Below, in pieces: positions 53,813-62,643 of a DNA stretch of 64,000 nucleotides (position 1 is its first letter; every line of letters begins with the position of its first letter). Below the pieces are notes generated by a model. The model saw only the letters and a list, made by a program, of their open reading frames with translations. It was not told where the DNA came from and made no database searches. Both the position numbers and the translations under genes were made by a program. The DNA comes from Pseudomonas sp. gcc21 (GTDB taxonomy: Bacteria; Pseudomonadota; Gammaproteobacteria; Pseudomonadales; Pseudomonadaceae): contig NZ_CP051625.1 in NCBI RefSeq assembly GCF_012844345.1, forward strand, positions 310,001 through 374,000, in the 5' to 3' direction.

Positions 53813-55993
53813 CTAAAAGGTCTGGCCGAGGCGCATATACAACGCGCTTTCGCCTTCCTGGTTGGAGCCGACGCCAAAGAATAGCGGGCCAAGAAAGGTG
53901 TCCAGCCCCAGCAGCAGACTGCCAGCGCCTATGTATCCGGTATCCAGACCGTCCGTATCCTTGTTGTAGATCCGCCCGTATTCAAAGCTGCCGCCAAGGT
54001 ATATCGGCATGTTTACCGGCAGGAAGGTGGTGGGGTTCAGGCGTCGGTAATACACGAGCCGTGCGAGATTGTAGTTCTGCCCGGCCACACCGCTCTGGCG
54101 GAAACCGGAAAACATGCCGGGGCCGCCCAGCAGGAAGCTGCTCTGGGCGATGTCTACGTTGCTGTCCGTACGTCCCAGAAAGCCCCCCAGTTGGAAGCTG
54201 TTCGGACCGCTGGCGAACGCTTTGTTATAGCGGAATTCGAATTGCTGATAGCGCGAATCGGCGCCCAGATTCGGCTCCGACTGCCGCCAGACGAGTCGGC
54301 CTTCGTCGCCTGAACGCGGGAAATTGACGTTGTCGAGCGTGTCCCGATCAAGCTGCAGTGTGTAGAACCCTTCAGTGAAACTGAAGGAGCGCAGTTCAGG
54401 ATCGCCCACGCGCACCTTGGCTTCACCCTCGTAGCGGGAGATCCCGAAGCGTACTTCGCCGTGAGTGGAAATCTGCCTGCCGATATTCAGCCCCGCGCCG
54501 TAGCGTACCTGACGGTAATCGACCACCGGGTCGCCATCGGAAAGCACCTCGATATTGCGTGCTTCGGCGTCAATGAAGGGCGCAACGAAATAGCGCGACC
54601 CGTAATCCAGCGGCTGATAGAACTCGCTGTATACCAGTTGGCGTTCGCCGACCTGCAGCCGCGTCAGCCATTCCGCTCCCAATGGATTCACGCCGTTAAC
54701 GCGAAAGCTGGCGCCAATGTTGAATTGGCTTCCGCCACGGAAATCGTCTTCCAAGTTGAGCCCCAGCCGCAGATAGTCCGTCCCGGTCTGGCGTCCGGAG
54801 GTACGTATCAGCAAGGTATTGCTGTCATCGCCGTGGAGCACTTCGTAGTTGACTCGACTGAAGTAATCGGTGCCATAAATTGTGCCCATGTCCTTTTCCA
54901 GGCGCTCGAGATTCAGTGGCTGGCCAATCTCCTGGCGGATCATGTTGCGCACAACCTGATCGGCGACGATTCCGCTGTTCAAGACCTTGATCTCGTCGAT
55001 CACCGGCCGGCGTTGCGGACGGACCGTCGCCATATTACCGCCCGGCCGGGTCTCGGACGCCGGCGCAGAAAAGGCCAGAACCTCGCTGGTTCCGGTCAGG
55101 CTTCGCTCGCCGGCCGCAATAGCATCAGCGACTTCGGCAAAGCTGCTAAAGCCGATATCGCCCAGCTCCGGTTGCAGCAGCAAATCCTGTGGTCCCAGTG
55201 TCGCAAGCTGTTCCTGGGTGTTGCGGCGGGTCAACAGGGTGGTGGTCTGGTCCATGATGTCGACAATGGATTCAAGTTCATCTGTCGAGCGTAGCGGGGT
55301 ACCGATATCCACCACAATGAGGCGATCCACGCCCATCTCGCGGGCAACATCCACCGGCACGTTCTTGGACAGCACGCCGTCGACCAGCAGCCTGCCATCA
55401 ACTGTTACCGGGGCGAAAAAGCCGGGTATGGCAATGCTTGCGCGAATCGCGAGAGGAAGATGTCCTTCTTCGAAGACTACTGCTTCACCTGTGGCGATAT
55501 CGGTCGCAACCGCGCGGAAAGGGATCGGCAGCAGATCGAAGTCGTCGATATCGTTGGTGTGAACCAATAGGGTTTCGAGAATCAGACCGAGATTCTGTCC
55601 CTGAAGGAAGCCGAGTGGGAAGCTCAGCCGCCCGCGATCAAAGCTCAGACGCTGCTTGACCAGAAAATCGCGGTCGTCCTGTTTACGCCGGAAGGGAATA
55701 TCCTGGCGCAGGGGGGTGTCGCTCAGCGCGTTCTGCCAGTCAGTCTCCAGTGCGATCTTTTCCAGCTCATCGGCGCTATAGCCTGCTGCGTAAAGTCCGC
55801 CGATAACCGCGCCAAGGCTGGTGCCCGCTATCGCATGGATGGGTATGTTCAGTTCTTCCAGCTGCTTCAGCACACCAATGTGCGCCATGCCCCGCGCGCC
55901 ACCACCCGACAGTACCAGGCCCGTGCGCAATTCCTCGCCATGACTCAGCGGGGTCAGGGCGACCAGGAAAAGAAGGATGAAGCGTTTGAGCAT
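53813..55993 (-). CDS. plpD: Patatin-type phospholipase with outer-membrane barrel (PlpD-like)
   Basis: 726 residues. Signal peptide MLKRFILLFLVALTPLSHG; patatin domain with GGGARGMAHIGVLKQLEE (oxyanion), GTSLG (Ser) and DGVLSKN (Asp) near 30-210; a POTRA-like domain about 330-400; then a 16-strand-type barrel ending ESALYMRLGQTF with the final Phe typical for Bam substrates. This is the layout of P. aeruginosa PlpD, a type Vd secreted lipase. No protease site is evident between the parts. It lies downstream of the cyclase gene on the same strand. Confidence 0.92.
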   Translation of the reverse strand: MLKRFILLFLVALTPLSHGEELRTGLVLSGGGARGMAHIGVLKQLEELNIPIHAIAGTSLGAVIGGLYAAGYSADELEKIALETDWQNALSDTPLRQDIPFRRKQDDRDFLVKQRLSFDRGRLSFPLGFLQGQNLGLILETLLVHTNDIDDFDLLPIPFRAVATDIATGEAVVFEEGHLPLAIRASIAIPGFFAPVTVDGRLLVDGVLSKNVPVDVAREMGVDRLIVVDIGTPLRSTDELESIVDIMDQTTTLLTRRNTQEQLATLGPQDLLLQPELGDIGFSSFAEVADAIAAGERSLTGTSEVLAFSAPASETRPGGNMATVRPQRRPVIDEIKVLNSGIVADQVVRNMIRQEIGQPLNLERLEKDMGTIYGTDYFSRVNYEVLHGDDSNTLLIRTSGRQTGTDYLRLGLNLEDDFRGGSQFNIGASFRVNGVNPLGAEWLTRLQVGERQLVYSEFYQPLDYGSRYFVAPFIDAEARNIEVLSDGDPVVDYRQVRYGAGLNIGRQISTHGEVRFGISRYEGEAKVRVGDPELRSFSFTEGFYTLQLDRDTLDNVNFPRSGDEGRLVWRQSEPNLGADSRYQQFEFRYNKAFASGPNSFQLGGFLGRTDSNVDIAQSSFLLGGPGMFSGFRQSGVAGQNYNLARLVYYRRLNPTTFLPVNMPIYLGGSFEYGRIYNKDTDGLDTGYIGAGSLLLGLDTFLGPLFFGVGSNQEGESALYMRLGQTF

Positions 55994-56108
55994 GGTAACG
56001 GGGCCTGCATATGAAACTGGATCGCCGCGTATTGTATACGAGCTGTTATAGGACGCGTGAGCTTCTCGGGGAATTCAGATGGAGGTCTCAGAAGCGGGCG
56101 GCGCAGAT

Positions 56109-57488
56109 TCAGACGATGACCTTGTCCTTGAGCTTCTGCGCCGCATGTTCGAGTGCCTTGATGACTTCGTCCTTGTCGTAGTTGCGGATATTGGAGGTAT
56201 CCAGATACATGGAGAAACCGGGAAGCTCATGCTCGACAAAGCTGGGCGCTGCGCCCAGGTCGCGACGTAAGCCAACCACCTGGTAAACCTGTACCGGCTT
56301 GGAGAAGCCTTTGACCATTACCTGCCCCTTGTCCCGACACATGACCAGGTCCTTCACCAGTGCCCAGGTCTCGTGTGGTATCAGAATTTCTCCAGCCTCA
56401 GCTGCATTCTCCAGCCGGCTCGCCAGGTTCACTTCGCGCCCGATGATGGTGTAGTCCATGCGATTGTCCGCGCCGAAGTTACCGACGGTGCAGTAGCCGG
56501 TACTCAGACCCATGCGGATTTCCAGCGGGCGGGTAATGCCCTGGCTGCGCCATTGTTGACGAAGCACCTTCATGTGCTTGCGCATGGCGATCGCCATGGA
56601 TACTGCTGCCTCGGCGTCCTGCTTCGCACCCTGGGTGGCGGGATCGCCAAAGAACACCATGACGCAGTCACCGATAAATTTATCGATGGTGCCACCGTAT
56701 TGAAGTGCGATGCGGGACATTTCATTCAGGTAATTATTCAGCAGGTCGGTCAGCGCTTCGGCTTCCATTTCCTCTGCCAGCTCGGTGAATCCGCGGATAT
56801 CCGAGAAAAACACCGTCAATTTCTTGCGGCGGGTTTCCAGCGTGACCGACTGCTTGCCGGCGAATATCGATTCCCATACCTGGGGCGAGAGGTATTTGGA
56901 CAGGTTGCTGGCTAACAGGTTGGTTTTTTCCTGCTCGGCGCTGATGACTTTCTGCGCCTGCTCCAGCTTGCGGCCCTGGTGGTAAACGAAGGCTGCAACG
57001 ATGACCGTGAAGGTCGCCCCGCTGGCCAGGCTGGTGAAATTCACCAGCGCTCCGCTGTAGAGCTCCAGCTGCGGTGAGGTAATGACAGAGGTAACCAATA
57101 ACCCGACCACGGCCAGCAACCAGCTGGCCAGAAGATACAGCGGCCCGCCAACGATGATGCTGGCGAGGCTCAGCAACATGATGAACACCAGGCTCGGTAC
57201 GATGTTGAACTGGCACAGCGTGACGAATATGCCTGTATGCAAACCGTCGAGGGCAAGCAGGGCGAGGCGGCTGCGCAACCCCTCGATCCGCCGCAGACGG
57301 TCCAGTGCAAGTTGCGCGAGATGCGGGAAGAGCAGCGCGTAAACGGTCACCGAGACATTGAGTGGCGACACGCCGTCTTCGACTGCTATCGCGATAAACG
57401 TGATGGCCACGCACAGGTACGCCATGACTCTGGAATAGTAGCCTTCCAAAGGAGGTCTGACAGGTTTCAGGCGTTTGTGCATATTCAT
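56109..57488 (-). CDS. cyaB: Class III adenylate cyclase with MASE2 sensor, CyaB-like
   Basis: 459 residues from ATG 57488 (AAGGA ten bases ahead); ATG 57482 or 57509 are alternatives. The N-terminal MASE2 membrane domain (about 20-185; PPLEGYYSRVMAYLCVAITF, LPHLAQLALDR-like) is followed by a coiled linker and the cyclase: VFFSDIRGFTELAEEMEAE (metal Asp), GGTIDKFIGDCVMVFFGDP (second Asp), IGREVNLASRLENAA. In P. aeruginosa CyaB makes most of the cAMP that drives Vfr. Regulation by this domain is not known from the sequence. Confidence 0.92.
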   Translation of the reverse strand: MNMHKRLKPVRPPLEGYYSRVMAYLCVAITFIAIAVEDGVSPLNVSVTVYALLFPHLAQLALDRLRRIEGLRSRLALLALDGLHTGIFVTLCQFNIVPSLVFIMLLSLASIIVGGPLYLLASWLLAVVGLLVTSVITSPQLELYSGALVNFTSLASGATFTVIVAAFVYHQGRKLEQAQKVISAEQEKTNLLASNLSKYLSPQVWESIFAGKQSVTLETRRKKLTVFFSDIRGFTELAEEMEAEALTDLLNNYLNEMSRIALQYGGTIDKFIGDCVMVFFGDPATQGAKQDAEAAVSMAIAMRKHMKVLRQQWRSQGITRPLEIRMGLSTGYCTVGNFGADNRMDYTIIGREVNLASRLENAAEAGEILIPHETWALVKDLVMCRDKGQVMVKGFSKPVQVYQVVGLRRDLGAAPSFVEHELPGFSMYLDTSNIRNYDKDEVIKALEHAAQKLKDKVIV

Positions 57489-57549
57489 CGTCAGCGGTTC
57501 CTTGGCCATCACGACGGCCGTGGCTGATCGTATTCTCGAGACGCGTCCG

Positions 57550-57819
57550 CTAGGGTCTGTTGACGTTTCATCGCGAGCCGCGTTGCTGTGTCAAATGTCG
57601 CCAGGCAAGGCGCGGGGCGCAGGTAATGGTTGTTCCCTTGCCAAGTCCCGCAACGTCGCTTGGCGTCATTTGCCGCGCAACCCGAAGGGACGGGTCCCGT
57701 TTAGCCCAGAACCGCGTTACTCGTCGCTCATTTGGAACAACCAAATTTCTCTCCTCGCGCCTTGTTCTGCACCAAACGGGCCTCCGTCGCGGCCGCGATG
57801 AAACGTCAACAGACCCTAG
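57550..57819. mobile_element. Palindromic MITE with 26-bp inverted ends
   Basis: The left end (57550-57575, starting CTAGGGTCTGTTGACG) and the right end (57794-57819) are perfect inverted copies. TA at both outer ends (57551, 57817) suits a TA target duplication as in IS630/Tc1 elements. Inner pairs also match: TGGTTGTTCC (57627) with GGAACAACCA (57734), CAAGGCGCG (57606) with CGCGCCTTG (57756), so nearly the whole unit can fold. No transposase. It splits the spacer upstream of the cyclase. Confidence 0.8.
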
Positions 57820-57955
57820 ACGCGGGTCATGTCCCGGCGATCAGCCCGGGGAATATCCCAGGCGGATCATAATATGCAACTGTCTCGGTTGAAAGCCTTT
57901 GTCGTGCCGGGGAACGGACGAGGCTGGCGTGTGGGTTGCCAGCCTGTCGGCAGAT
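57820..57955. other. Intergenic stretch between MITE and HD-domain gene
   Basis: No gene. AGGCTGGC-N9-GCCAGCCT (57921-57945) is a hairpin 11 bases from the HD-domain stop on the minus strand and may end that transcript. Confidence 0.45.
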
Positions 57956-58540
57956 TCAGGATGCTTCGCGCTCGGTCTTGTAGATCGACTGGCGCGGGCG
58001 GGCAAATACTCTGCGCAGCATGGGCTCGAAGAACGCCAGCGGTTCGCTTGCGTAGTCCGGATCGAAGGCGGGCGCATCATACAAGGCGCAGAATTCGGCG
58101 GTGCGCTGATAGAGCGGATGGTCCTTGAACTGCTCTCGCAGATGTCGGTCCATGCCCAGATGATGAAAGAAGTAGTAGCCCTGGAATACCCCATGTTTTT
58201 CGACCATCCAGAGATTCTCCTCAGAGACGAACGGCTTGAGCATGGCGGCCGCTATATCCGGATGGTTGAACGAGCCAAGGGTGTCGCCGATATCATGCAG
58301 CAAAGCGCAGACGACATATTCTTCATCGCGCCCGTCACGGTGCGCCCGGGTTGCGGTCTGCAAGGAATGCTCAAGGCGGTCAATCGGGAACCCGCCAAAA
58401 TCGCCATCCAGCAGTTTCAGATGCGCCATGATCCGGTCTGGCAGCTCGCGGGCGAAGGACCTGAAATGGCCGGAAATGATATTCCAGTCCTCGGGGGTAC
58501 CGTCTTGCATGGTGCGGAAGGTGGCGCGTTGTTCATCCAT
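57956..58540 (-). CDS. HD-domain protein, possible diiron enzyme
   Basis: 194 residues. HD signature: His58 (IDRLEHSLQTATRAH), His82-Asp83 (ALLHDIGD); later His116 (EKHGVFQG), His126/127 (FFHHLG), His141 (KDHP) and Asp155 (LYDAPAFD) are candidate extra ligands. The 24-residue gap between the first two equals that in PhnZ, an HD-fold mixed-valence diiron oxygenase; simple phosphohydrolase activity is the other option. The start has GGAG ahead. It is not in an obvious operon; a DUF962 gene lies upstream on the same strand. Confidence 0.78.
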   Translation of the reverse strand: MDEQRATFRTMQDGTPEDWNIISGHFRSFARELPDRIMAHLKLLDGDFGGFPIDRLEHSLQTATRAHRDGRDEEYVVCALLHDIGDTLGSFNHPDIAAAMLKPFVSEENLWMVEKHGVFQGYYFFHHLGMDRHLREQFKDHPLYQRTAEFCALYDAPAFDPDYASEPLAFFEPMLRRVFARPRQSIYKTEREAS

Positions 58541-58618
58541 CTCGAAATTCTCCGGGGGCTCGTTTTAGCTGATCATAGGTGCCCGGCTACAAGTCGGACT
58601 GTCGCGCTGTGGACAATC

Positions 58619-58954
58619 TCAGAAACGGATGCGTCCGGTGAGAGCGTCCCGTAGCATCACCCAGTCACCCATGAAACTGTAGAGAGGGTATTCGAAGGTG
58701 GCGGGTCTGTTCTTCTCAAAAAAGAAGTGTCCTACCCAGGCGAAACCATAACCGGCGACAGGCAACAGCAGCAGCAATCCCCAACTCTCGCTGACCAGCG
58801 CATAGATCAAAATAGCCAGGACCAGTAGACTGCCAACGTAGTGCAGGCGGCGGCTGGTATCGTTGCTGTGTTCGCTGAGATAGAACGGGTAGAACTCGGC
58901 GAAAGAATTGAAGCGTTTGGGTTGCGCGGTGGAGTCAGTGCCTGGCTGGTGCAT
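58619..58954 (-). CDS. DUF962/Mpo1-like membrane protein
   Basis: 111 residues. NSFAEFYPFYLSEHSNDTSRRLHYVGSLLVLAILIYAL is the family start (the FYLxEH and R-LHYVG marks), then a second helix and WVGHFFFEKNRPATFEYPLYSFMGDWVMLRDAL with the conserved GHFxxE-NRPATF. Yeast Mpo1 is an Fe(II) dioxygenase for 2-hydroxy fatty acids; the His residues H35, H41 and the GHFFFEKN His are kept. The bacterial role is not known. Confidence 0.88.
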   Translation of the reverse strand: MHQPGTDSTAQPKRFNSFAEFYPFYLSEHSNDTSRRLHYVGSLLVLAILIYALVSESWGLLLLLPVAGYGFAWVGHFFFEKNRPATFEYPLYSFMGDWVMLRDALTGRIRF

Positions 58955-59122
58955 GAAGATGCCTCTTGTTATGGTCGCGGGCTGGCTGTCAGTCTAACGG
59001 TGCACGGCACGCTTTGTATGACCATTCAGGCCAAAGCCCTGCCCCTGGTTCGCATTCTCGCGCCGTTCACTACGATTGCGCTACTCCGTGTTTTACCTCA
59101 ATCCGTCTGATCAGGAGCGACA

Positions 59123-60148
59123 TTGCTGACCGTTGAGCGAACCACATCTTCAAGCTGGGCCCATGCCATCGTCGACGCGCTGGCGTTGAGCGGAATGGAC
59201 GGACGCGGCCTGCTTGCCGAACTGGGCCTCGATAGCGCCCTGCTGGACGATCCCGACGCGCGCATCCCCCAGGACCAGATGACACGGTTGTGGCAACTGG
59301 CGGTATCGCGTTCCGGTGATCCTGCCATCGGGCTGAACATGGCCAGGATAGTCCGTCCCGCTCACTTCAACGTTGTCGGCTATGCCCTGATGTCCAGCAG
59401 CACCCTGGGCGAAGCGTTTGGCAGACTGGTGCGTTACCAGCGCATCCTTGGCGAGGCAGCCGCGCTCGACTTGCAGATCAGGCCTGACAGTTACGCGCTG
59501 GTGGTTTCGATACACGGCGACCGTTTACCGGTCTCAAGGCAGAGCCATGACGCAGCGCTTGCCTATGCACTGGCGTTCTGTCGCTGGATGACAGGTCGGG
59601 ACATCGTTCCGTTGAAAGCGTGTTTTGCCTATCCTGAGCCCGCCGATGTCAGTGCTTACCAGCAAGTGTTCGCATGCCCGTTGGTGTTCGACGCAGGCGT
59701 TTATAGTCTGAGTTTTTCCCGCGATGTGATCGAACAGCCGCTGGCCACTGCCAATCTGGAGTTGGCGCGGATACATGATCGTCTGGCCACCGAATACCTG
59801 GCACGCTTCGACGACTCACGGATAAGTCATCTGGCACGCCAGGCCTTGTGTCGGCTCTTGCCGCAGGGCGAACCGAAGCGTCAGGCCGTGGCCAGCGCGC
59901 TGCATATGAGCACCCGCACCCTGCAGCGTCGGCTGCAGGAGGAGGGCAACAGCTTTCAGCAGTTGCTGGACGAAACGCGGCGTGAACTGTCCCAGCAGTA
60001 CCTGGTGCAACCGAACCTGACCTTGCTGGAGATTGCCTATCTGCTCGGCTTCGCTGATCCAAGCAATTTCTTTCGTGCCTTCAAGCGCTGGTTCGGAATG
60101 CCGCCGGGGCAGTACAGGGCGCGTCAGCTGGAAGAGGATGAGTTGTGA
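59123..60148 (+). CDS. AraC-family regulator (OruR/ArgR-like, PF12625 type)
   Basis: 341 residues from TTG 59123, which has AGGAGCGACA ahead. N-terminal arabinose-binding-like domain (HFNVVGYALMSSSTLGEAFGRLVRYQRIL) of the ornithine-utilisation regulator kind, then the double helix-turn-helix (VASALHMSTRTLQRRLQEEGNSFQQLLDETRRELSQQYL; LLEIAYLLGFADPSNFFRAFKRWFGMPPGQYR). The effector and targets cannot be told. A nitroreductase follows after 73 bases; whether it is a target is open. Confidence 0.9.
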   Translation: MLTVERTTSSSWAHAIVDALALSGMDGRGLLAELGLDSALLDDPDARIPQDQMTRLWQLAVSRSGDPAIGLNMARIVRPAHFNVVGYALMSSSTLGEAFGRLVRYQRILGEAAALDLQIRPDSYALVVSIHGDRLPVSRQSHDAALAYALAFCRWMTGRDIVPLKACFAYPEPADVSAYQQVFACPLVFDAGVYSLSFSRDVIEQPLATANLELARIHDRLATEYLARFDDSRISHLARQALCRLLPQGEPKRQAVASALHMSTRTLQRRLQEEGNSFQQLLDETRRELSQQYLVQPNLTLLEIAYLLGFADPSNFFRAFKRWFGMPPGQYRARQLEEDEL

Positions 60149-60221
60149 ATGCTATGTCAAGGCAGGCAATGATAATCAGCGTCGGTCAGCCAACCGACAA
60201 TCAGACCGAGGTAACGAATCG

Positions 60222-60785
60222 ATGGACGCGTTAAAGGCATTGCATGAGCGAGTATCGGTACCGCGGCTTACGGGGCCGGTACCCACCGCTGCTCAACGTG
60301 ATGCCCTGTTCAAGGCAGCCCTGCGCGCGCCGGATCACGCCTACTTGCGACCCTGGCGATTCCTTGTGCTGGAAGGCGAAGGGCTTGAGCGGCTTGGGGA
60401 ATTGTTCGGGCGGGCCGCCCTGGCACAAACCGAAGATCTTTCGCCGGACACCCTGGCGCGCTATCAGGGGCTGCCATTACGCGCGCCGTTGATGATTATT
60501 GCGATAGGGCGCCATATCGAGCATCCGAAAGTGCCCGCTATCGAACAGGACCTGTCCTGCGGTGTTGCAGTAGGCAATATGTTGGTCGCTGCGCATGCAA
60601 TGGGACTGGGAGCGGTATGGCGAACGGGCGATCTGGCTTACGATCCGATCGTGCGGGAGGGGCTGGGTGTGGCGGACAATGAACTGATCGCAGCCTTCCT
60701 CTATGTCGGACACCCCGCCGGCATGCGCAAAAGCGTTCCACAGCTGGAGGTCGACGAGTTTTTCCGCGCCTGGCCAGAAGCCTAG
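60222..60785 (+). CDS. YdjA-like nitroreductase
   Basis: 187 residues from ATG 60222. MDALKALHERVSVPRLTGPVPTAAQRDALFKAALRAPDHAYLRPWRFLVLEGEGLERL matches the short YdjA nitroreductases: the R-S-x-x-R and APDH-x-PWRF FMN sites, SCGVAVGNMLVAAHAMGLGAVWRTG, and FLYVGHP. FMN-dependent, cytosolic; reduces nitro- or quinone-like compounds with NAD(P)H, the natural substrate unknown. It converges on the cpxA-like gene, 35 bases away. Confidence 0.9.
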   Translation: MDALKALHERVSVPRLTGPVPTAAQRDALFKAALRAPDHAYLRPWRFLVLEGEGLERLGELFGRAALAQTEDLSPDTLARYQGLPLRAPLMIIAIGRHIEHPKVPAIEQDLSCGVAVGNMLVAAHAMGLGAVWRTGDLAYDPIVREGLGVADNELIAAFLYVGHPAGMRKSVPQLEVDEFFRAWPEA

Positions 60786-60820
60786 GCGCCCCATCCGCAG
60801 GGGCGGGGCCGGCCGAAACG

Positions 60821-62158
60821 CTACAATCCCTGGGTCTGTGGGTTCTTGTCTAGCTCGATGATTGCAATGAAACCGTCGCCCTGTCGGTTGCTGAACGATA
60901 GCGTGCCGGCATGCCGGGCAACGGCTCTTCGTGCAATGGCGAGGCCCAGACCGTGTCCACTGTCGGCGGGTTGTTCCGGTACGCGCACAAAGGGCTCTCC
61001 CAGTTGTTCCAGCCATCCTTCGTGCACGCCTGGTCCCTGATCCTCGACGCTGATCCGGTAGCTGCGGCGTGTTGTCTCCAGGCGTACCCGGATGACGCCA
61101 TCGGCTGGCGAAAATCGCAACGCGTTGCGCAGCAGGTTATCCAGCGCCGCCGCCAACTGTTCCGGCCAGCCGCGCAACGTCGCATGCGTATGCCCGTCGA
61201 TCTCCAGCGTCTGCTGGCCGTGGGCTGCGAAGCGTGCATCTTCCACCACGTCATTGACCATCCAGTCGAGATCAAACTGCTCGGGGGGCAAATCCTGCGT
61301 ATCGAGCCGACTCAGCGTGAGAATGTCATCGATCAGCCGGTCAACGCGCGTGCATTCCTTGTCCAGCCGTTGCCATAACGGATCATCCGGACGCAGTTCC
61401 TGCTTGCTGCCAATGGCCAGACCAAGACGCATACGGGCCAGCGGCGAGCGCAGCTCATGGGAAATGTCGCGCATCAGTTGACGCTGACTATCCAGCAGGC
61501 TCTGAACGCGGTCGCCCATGGTCTGGAACCGTCGTGCCAGGTCGCCGATCTCGTCACGGCGCTGTCCTATATGTTCCAGCGTGCTGGCATCGAATCGTCC
61601 TTTCGCCAATTGCTGTGCCGCTTGGCCCAGACGCTGCAAGGGCGCCGTCAGATAACGGCTGAGGGCGAGGCTGATGAATGCCAGAACGGCCATCGCCAGG
61701 GTGATATTGGCGATCAGCGCAAACGGAGTGCGTTGCCAGCGAAATAACTCCGGCGCCGGTATGTTCAGCGTGAGTTGGTAGTCAGCAGCGCTTGAATTCC
61801 AGGCCAGCTGAAAGATGCGGCCATGGCGAAAGCGCGTGGGTGGTTGTTGCCCTGGCGTGGATGTTTCGAACCGGGGCAGGGCGGGCAGGGTCCCGGGGAG
61901 CAGGCTTCTTCCCTGATCGTCGTAGAGCTGAGCCCGTAAACGGTGCTCCTGGCGCTGCGTCTCGAGCCAGTGCTGTGCAGCAGCGGGTCCTTGCTGCTCA
62001 TAGGTGCCGACCAGTTGCTCGGCGAAGTCGCGAAGTTGGGGGTGAAACTGCAGCAGGAGCCAGTCCTGCTGCAGTGCGCGGCTGACCAGAAATCCCGAGC
62101 CTCCGACCAGTAGCGTGGCGAGCCAGAGAACTGCAAAGACCTTCCAGAACAGCCGCAT
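60821..62158 (-). CDS. cpxA: Sensor histidine kinase CpxA-like
   Basis: 445 residues. Helices at about 7-28 and 146-168 enclose a periplasmic domain; HAMP (RYLTAPLQRLGQAAQQLAKGRFDAS), HisKA (RDISHELRSPLARMRLGLAIG), HATPase (NLLRNALRFSPADG; DQGPGVHEGW; GHGLGLAIARRAV). The H-box and the order response regulator, Spy-like gene, kinase agree with a Cpx system. It begins 4 bases after the Spy-like stop, so the two are cotranscribed. Confidence 0.86.
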   Translation of the reverse strand: MRLFWKVFAVLWLATLLVGGSGFLVSRALQQDWLLLQFHPQLRDFAEQLVGTYEQQGPAAAQHWLETQRQEHRLRAQLYDDQGRSLLPGTLPALPRFETSTPGQQPPTRFRHGRIFQLAWNSSAADYQLTLNIPAPELFRWQRTPFALIANITLAMAVLAFISLALSRYLTAPLQRLGQAAQQLAKGRFDASTLEHIGQRRDEIGDLARRFQTMGDRVQSLLDSQRQLMRDISHELRSPLARMRLGLAIGSKQELRPDDPLWQRLDKECTRVDRLIDDILTLSRLDTQDLPPEQFDLDWMVNDVVEDARFAAHGQQTLEIDGHTHATLRGWPEQLAAALDNLLRNALRFSPADGVIRVRLETTRRSYRISVEDQGPGVHEGWLEQLGEPFVRVPEQPADSGHGLGLAIARRAVARHAGTLSFSNRQGDGFIAIIELDKNPQTQGL

Positions 62159-62162
62159 CTAT

Positions 62163-62501
62163 TTAGTTATTCTCCGACTTCATCGACTTTTTGTCGCCGT
62201 GCATTTTCTTCATTTTTTCGCGATTCTCCTTGTGAAACTCCTCGAAACGCTGGCGCTGTTCATCGTTCAGCACTTCATCCATGCGCTCCTTGGATTCCTC
62301 ATGAATCTCGCGGTGCTTTTCCATCTGTTCTTTCTTGATCTCGCGAAACTGCTCCTGCTGCTCAGGCGTCAGATCAAGCCTTTCACTCAGCCGGTCCATG
62401 TATCGATCCTTGTGTTCGCCGCCTTTGTCCGAGCCGGCAAACGCTGAGCCTGACAGGCCGATGGTGATTGCGGTGACGCTGGCCAGTAATAGGTTTTTCA
62501 T
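62163..62501 (-). CDS. Spy/CpxP-like periplasmic LTxxQ protein
   Basis: 112 residues from ATG 62501 (GGGAGA ahead); the longer frame to 62573 crosses the promoter. Signal peptide MKNLLLASVTAITIGLSGSAFA, then a long, very charged helix: RLSERLDLTPEQQEQFREIKKEQMEKH with the LTPEQQ motif, and LNDEQRQRFEEFHKENREKMKKMHG. Proteins of this kind are periplasmic chaperones or, as CpxP, inhibitors of CpxA. It lies between the regulator and the kinase, with its own Cpx box ahead (62586-62601). Confidence 0.87.
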   Translation of the reverse strand: MKNLLLASVTAITIGLSGSAFAGSDKGGEHKDRYMDRLSERLDLTPEQQEQFREIKKEQMEKHREIHEESKERMDEVLNDEQRQRFEEFHKENREKMKKMHGDKKSMKSENN

Positions 62502-62585
62502 GGGTGTATCTCCCGATGCAGTGAATGGCCTGGTGGCCGGTAGAACAAGTGTAGGAGATAAGCTGTCAGCCAAAGCCCGGAGTGG

Positions 62586-62601
62586 GTAAAGGATGTGTAA
62601 A
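62586..62601 (+). promoter_or_regulatory. Probable CpxR box upstream of the Spy-like gene
   Basis: GTAAA-GGATGT-GTAAA: two GTAAA half sites 11 bases apart, the CpxR recognition pattern. It lies 85-100 bases ahead of the Spy-like ATG on the opposite-reading strand, 33-48 bases from a TACACT (62553-62548) that could be the -10 box. Confidence 0.6.
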
Positions 62602-62643
62602 GAAATCTGGCCTCGCTTTGCAGCAATCTGACATTTGCTTAGG

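Noticed and set aside
57560..57892. 110-codon frame in and beyond the MITE
   Set aside because: Begins inside the inverted repeat and has no motif or ribosome site.
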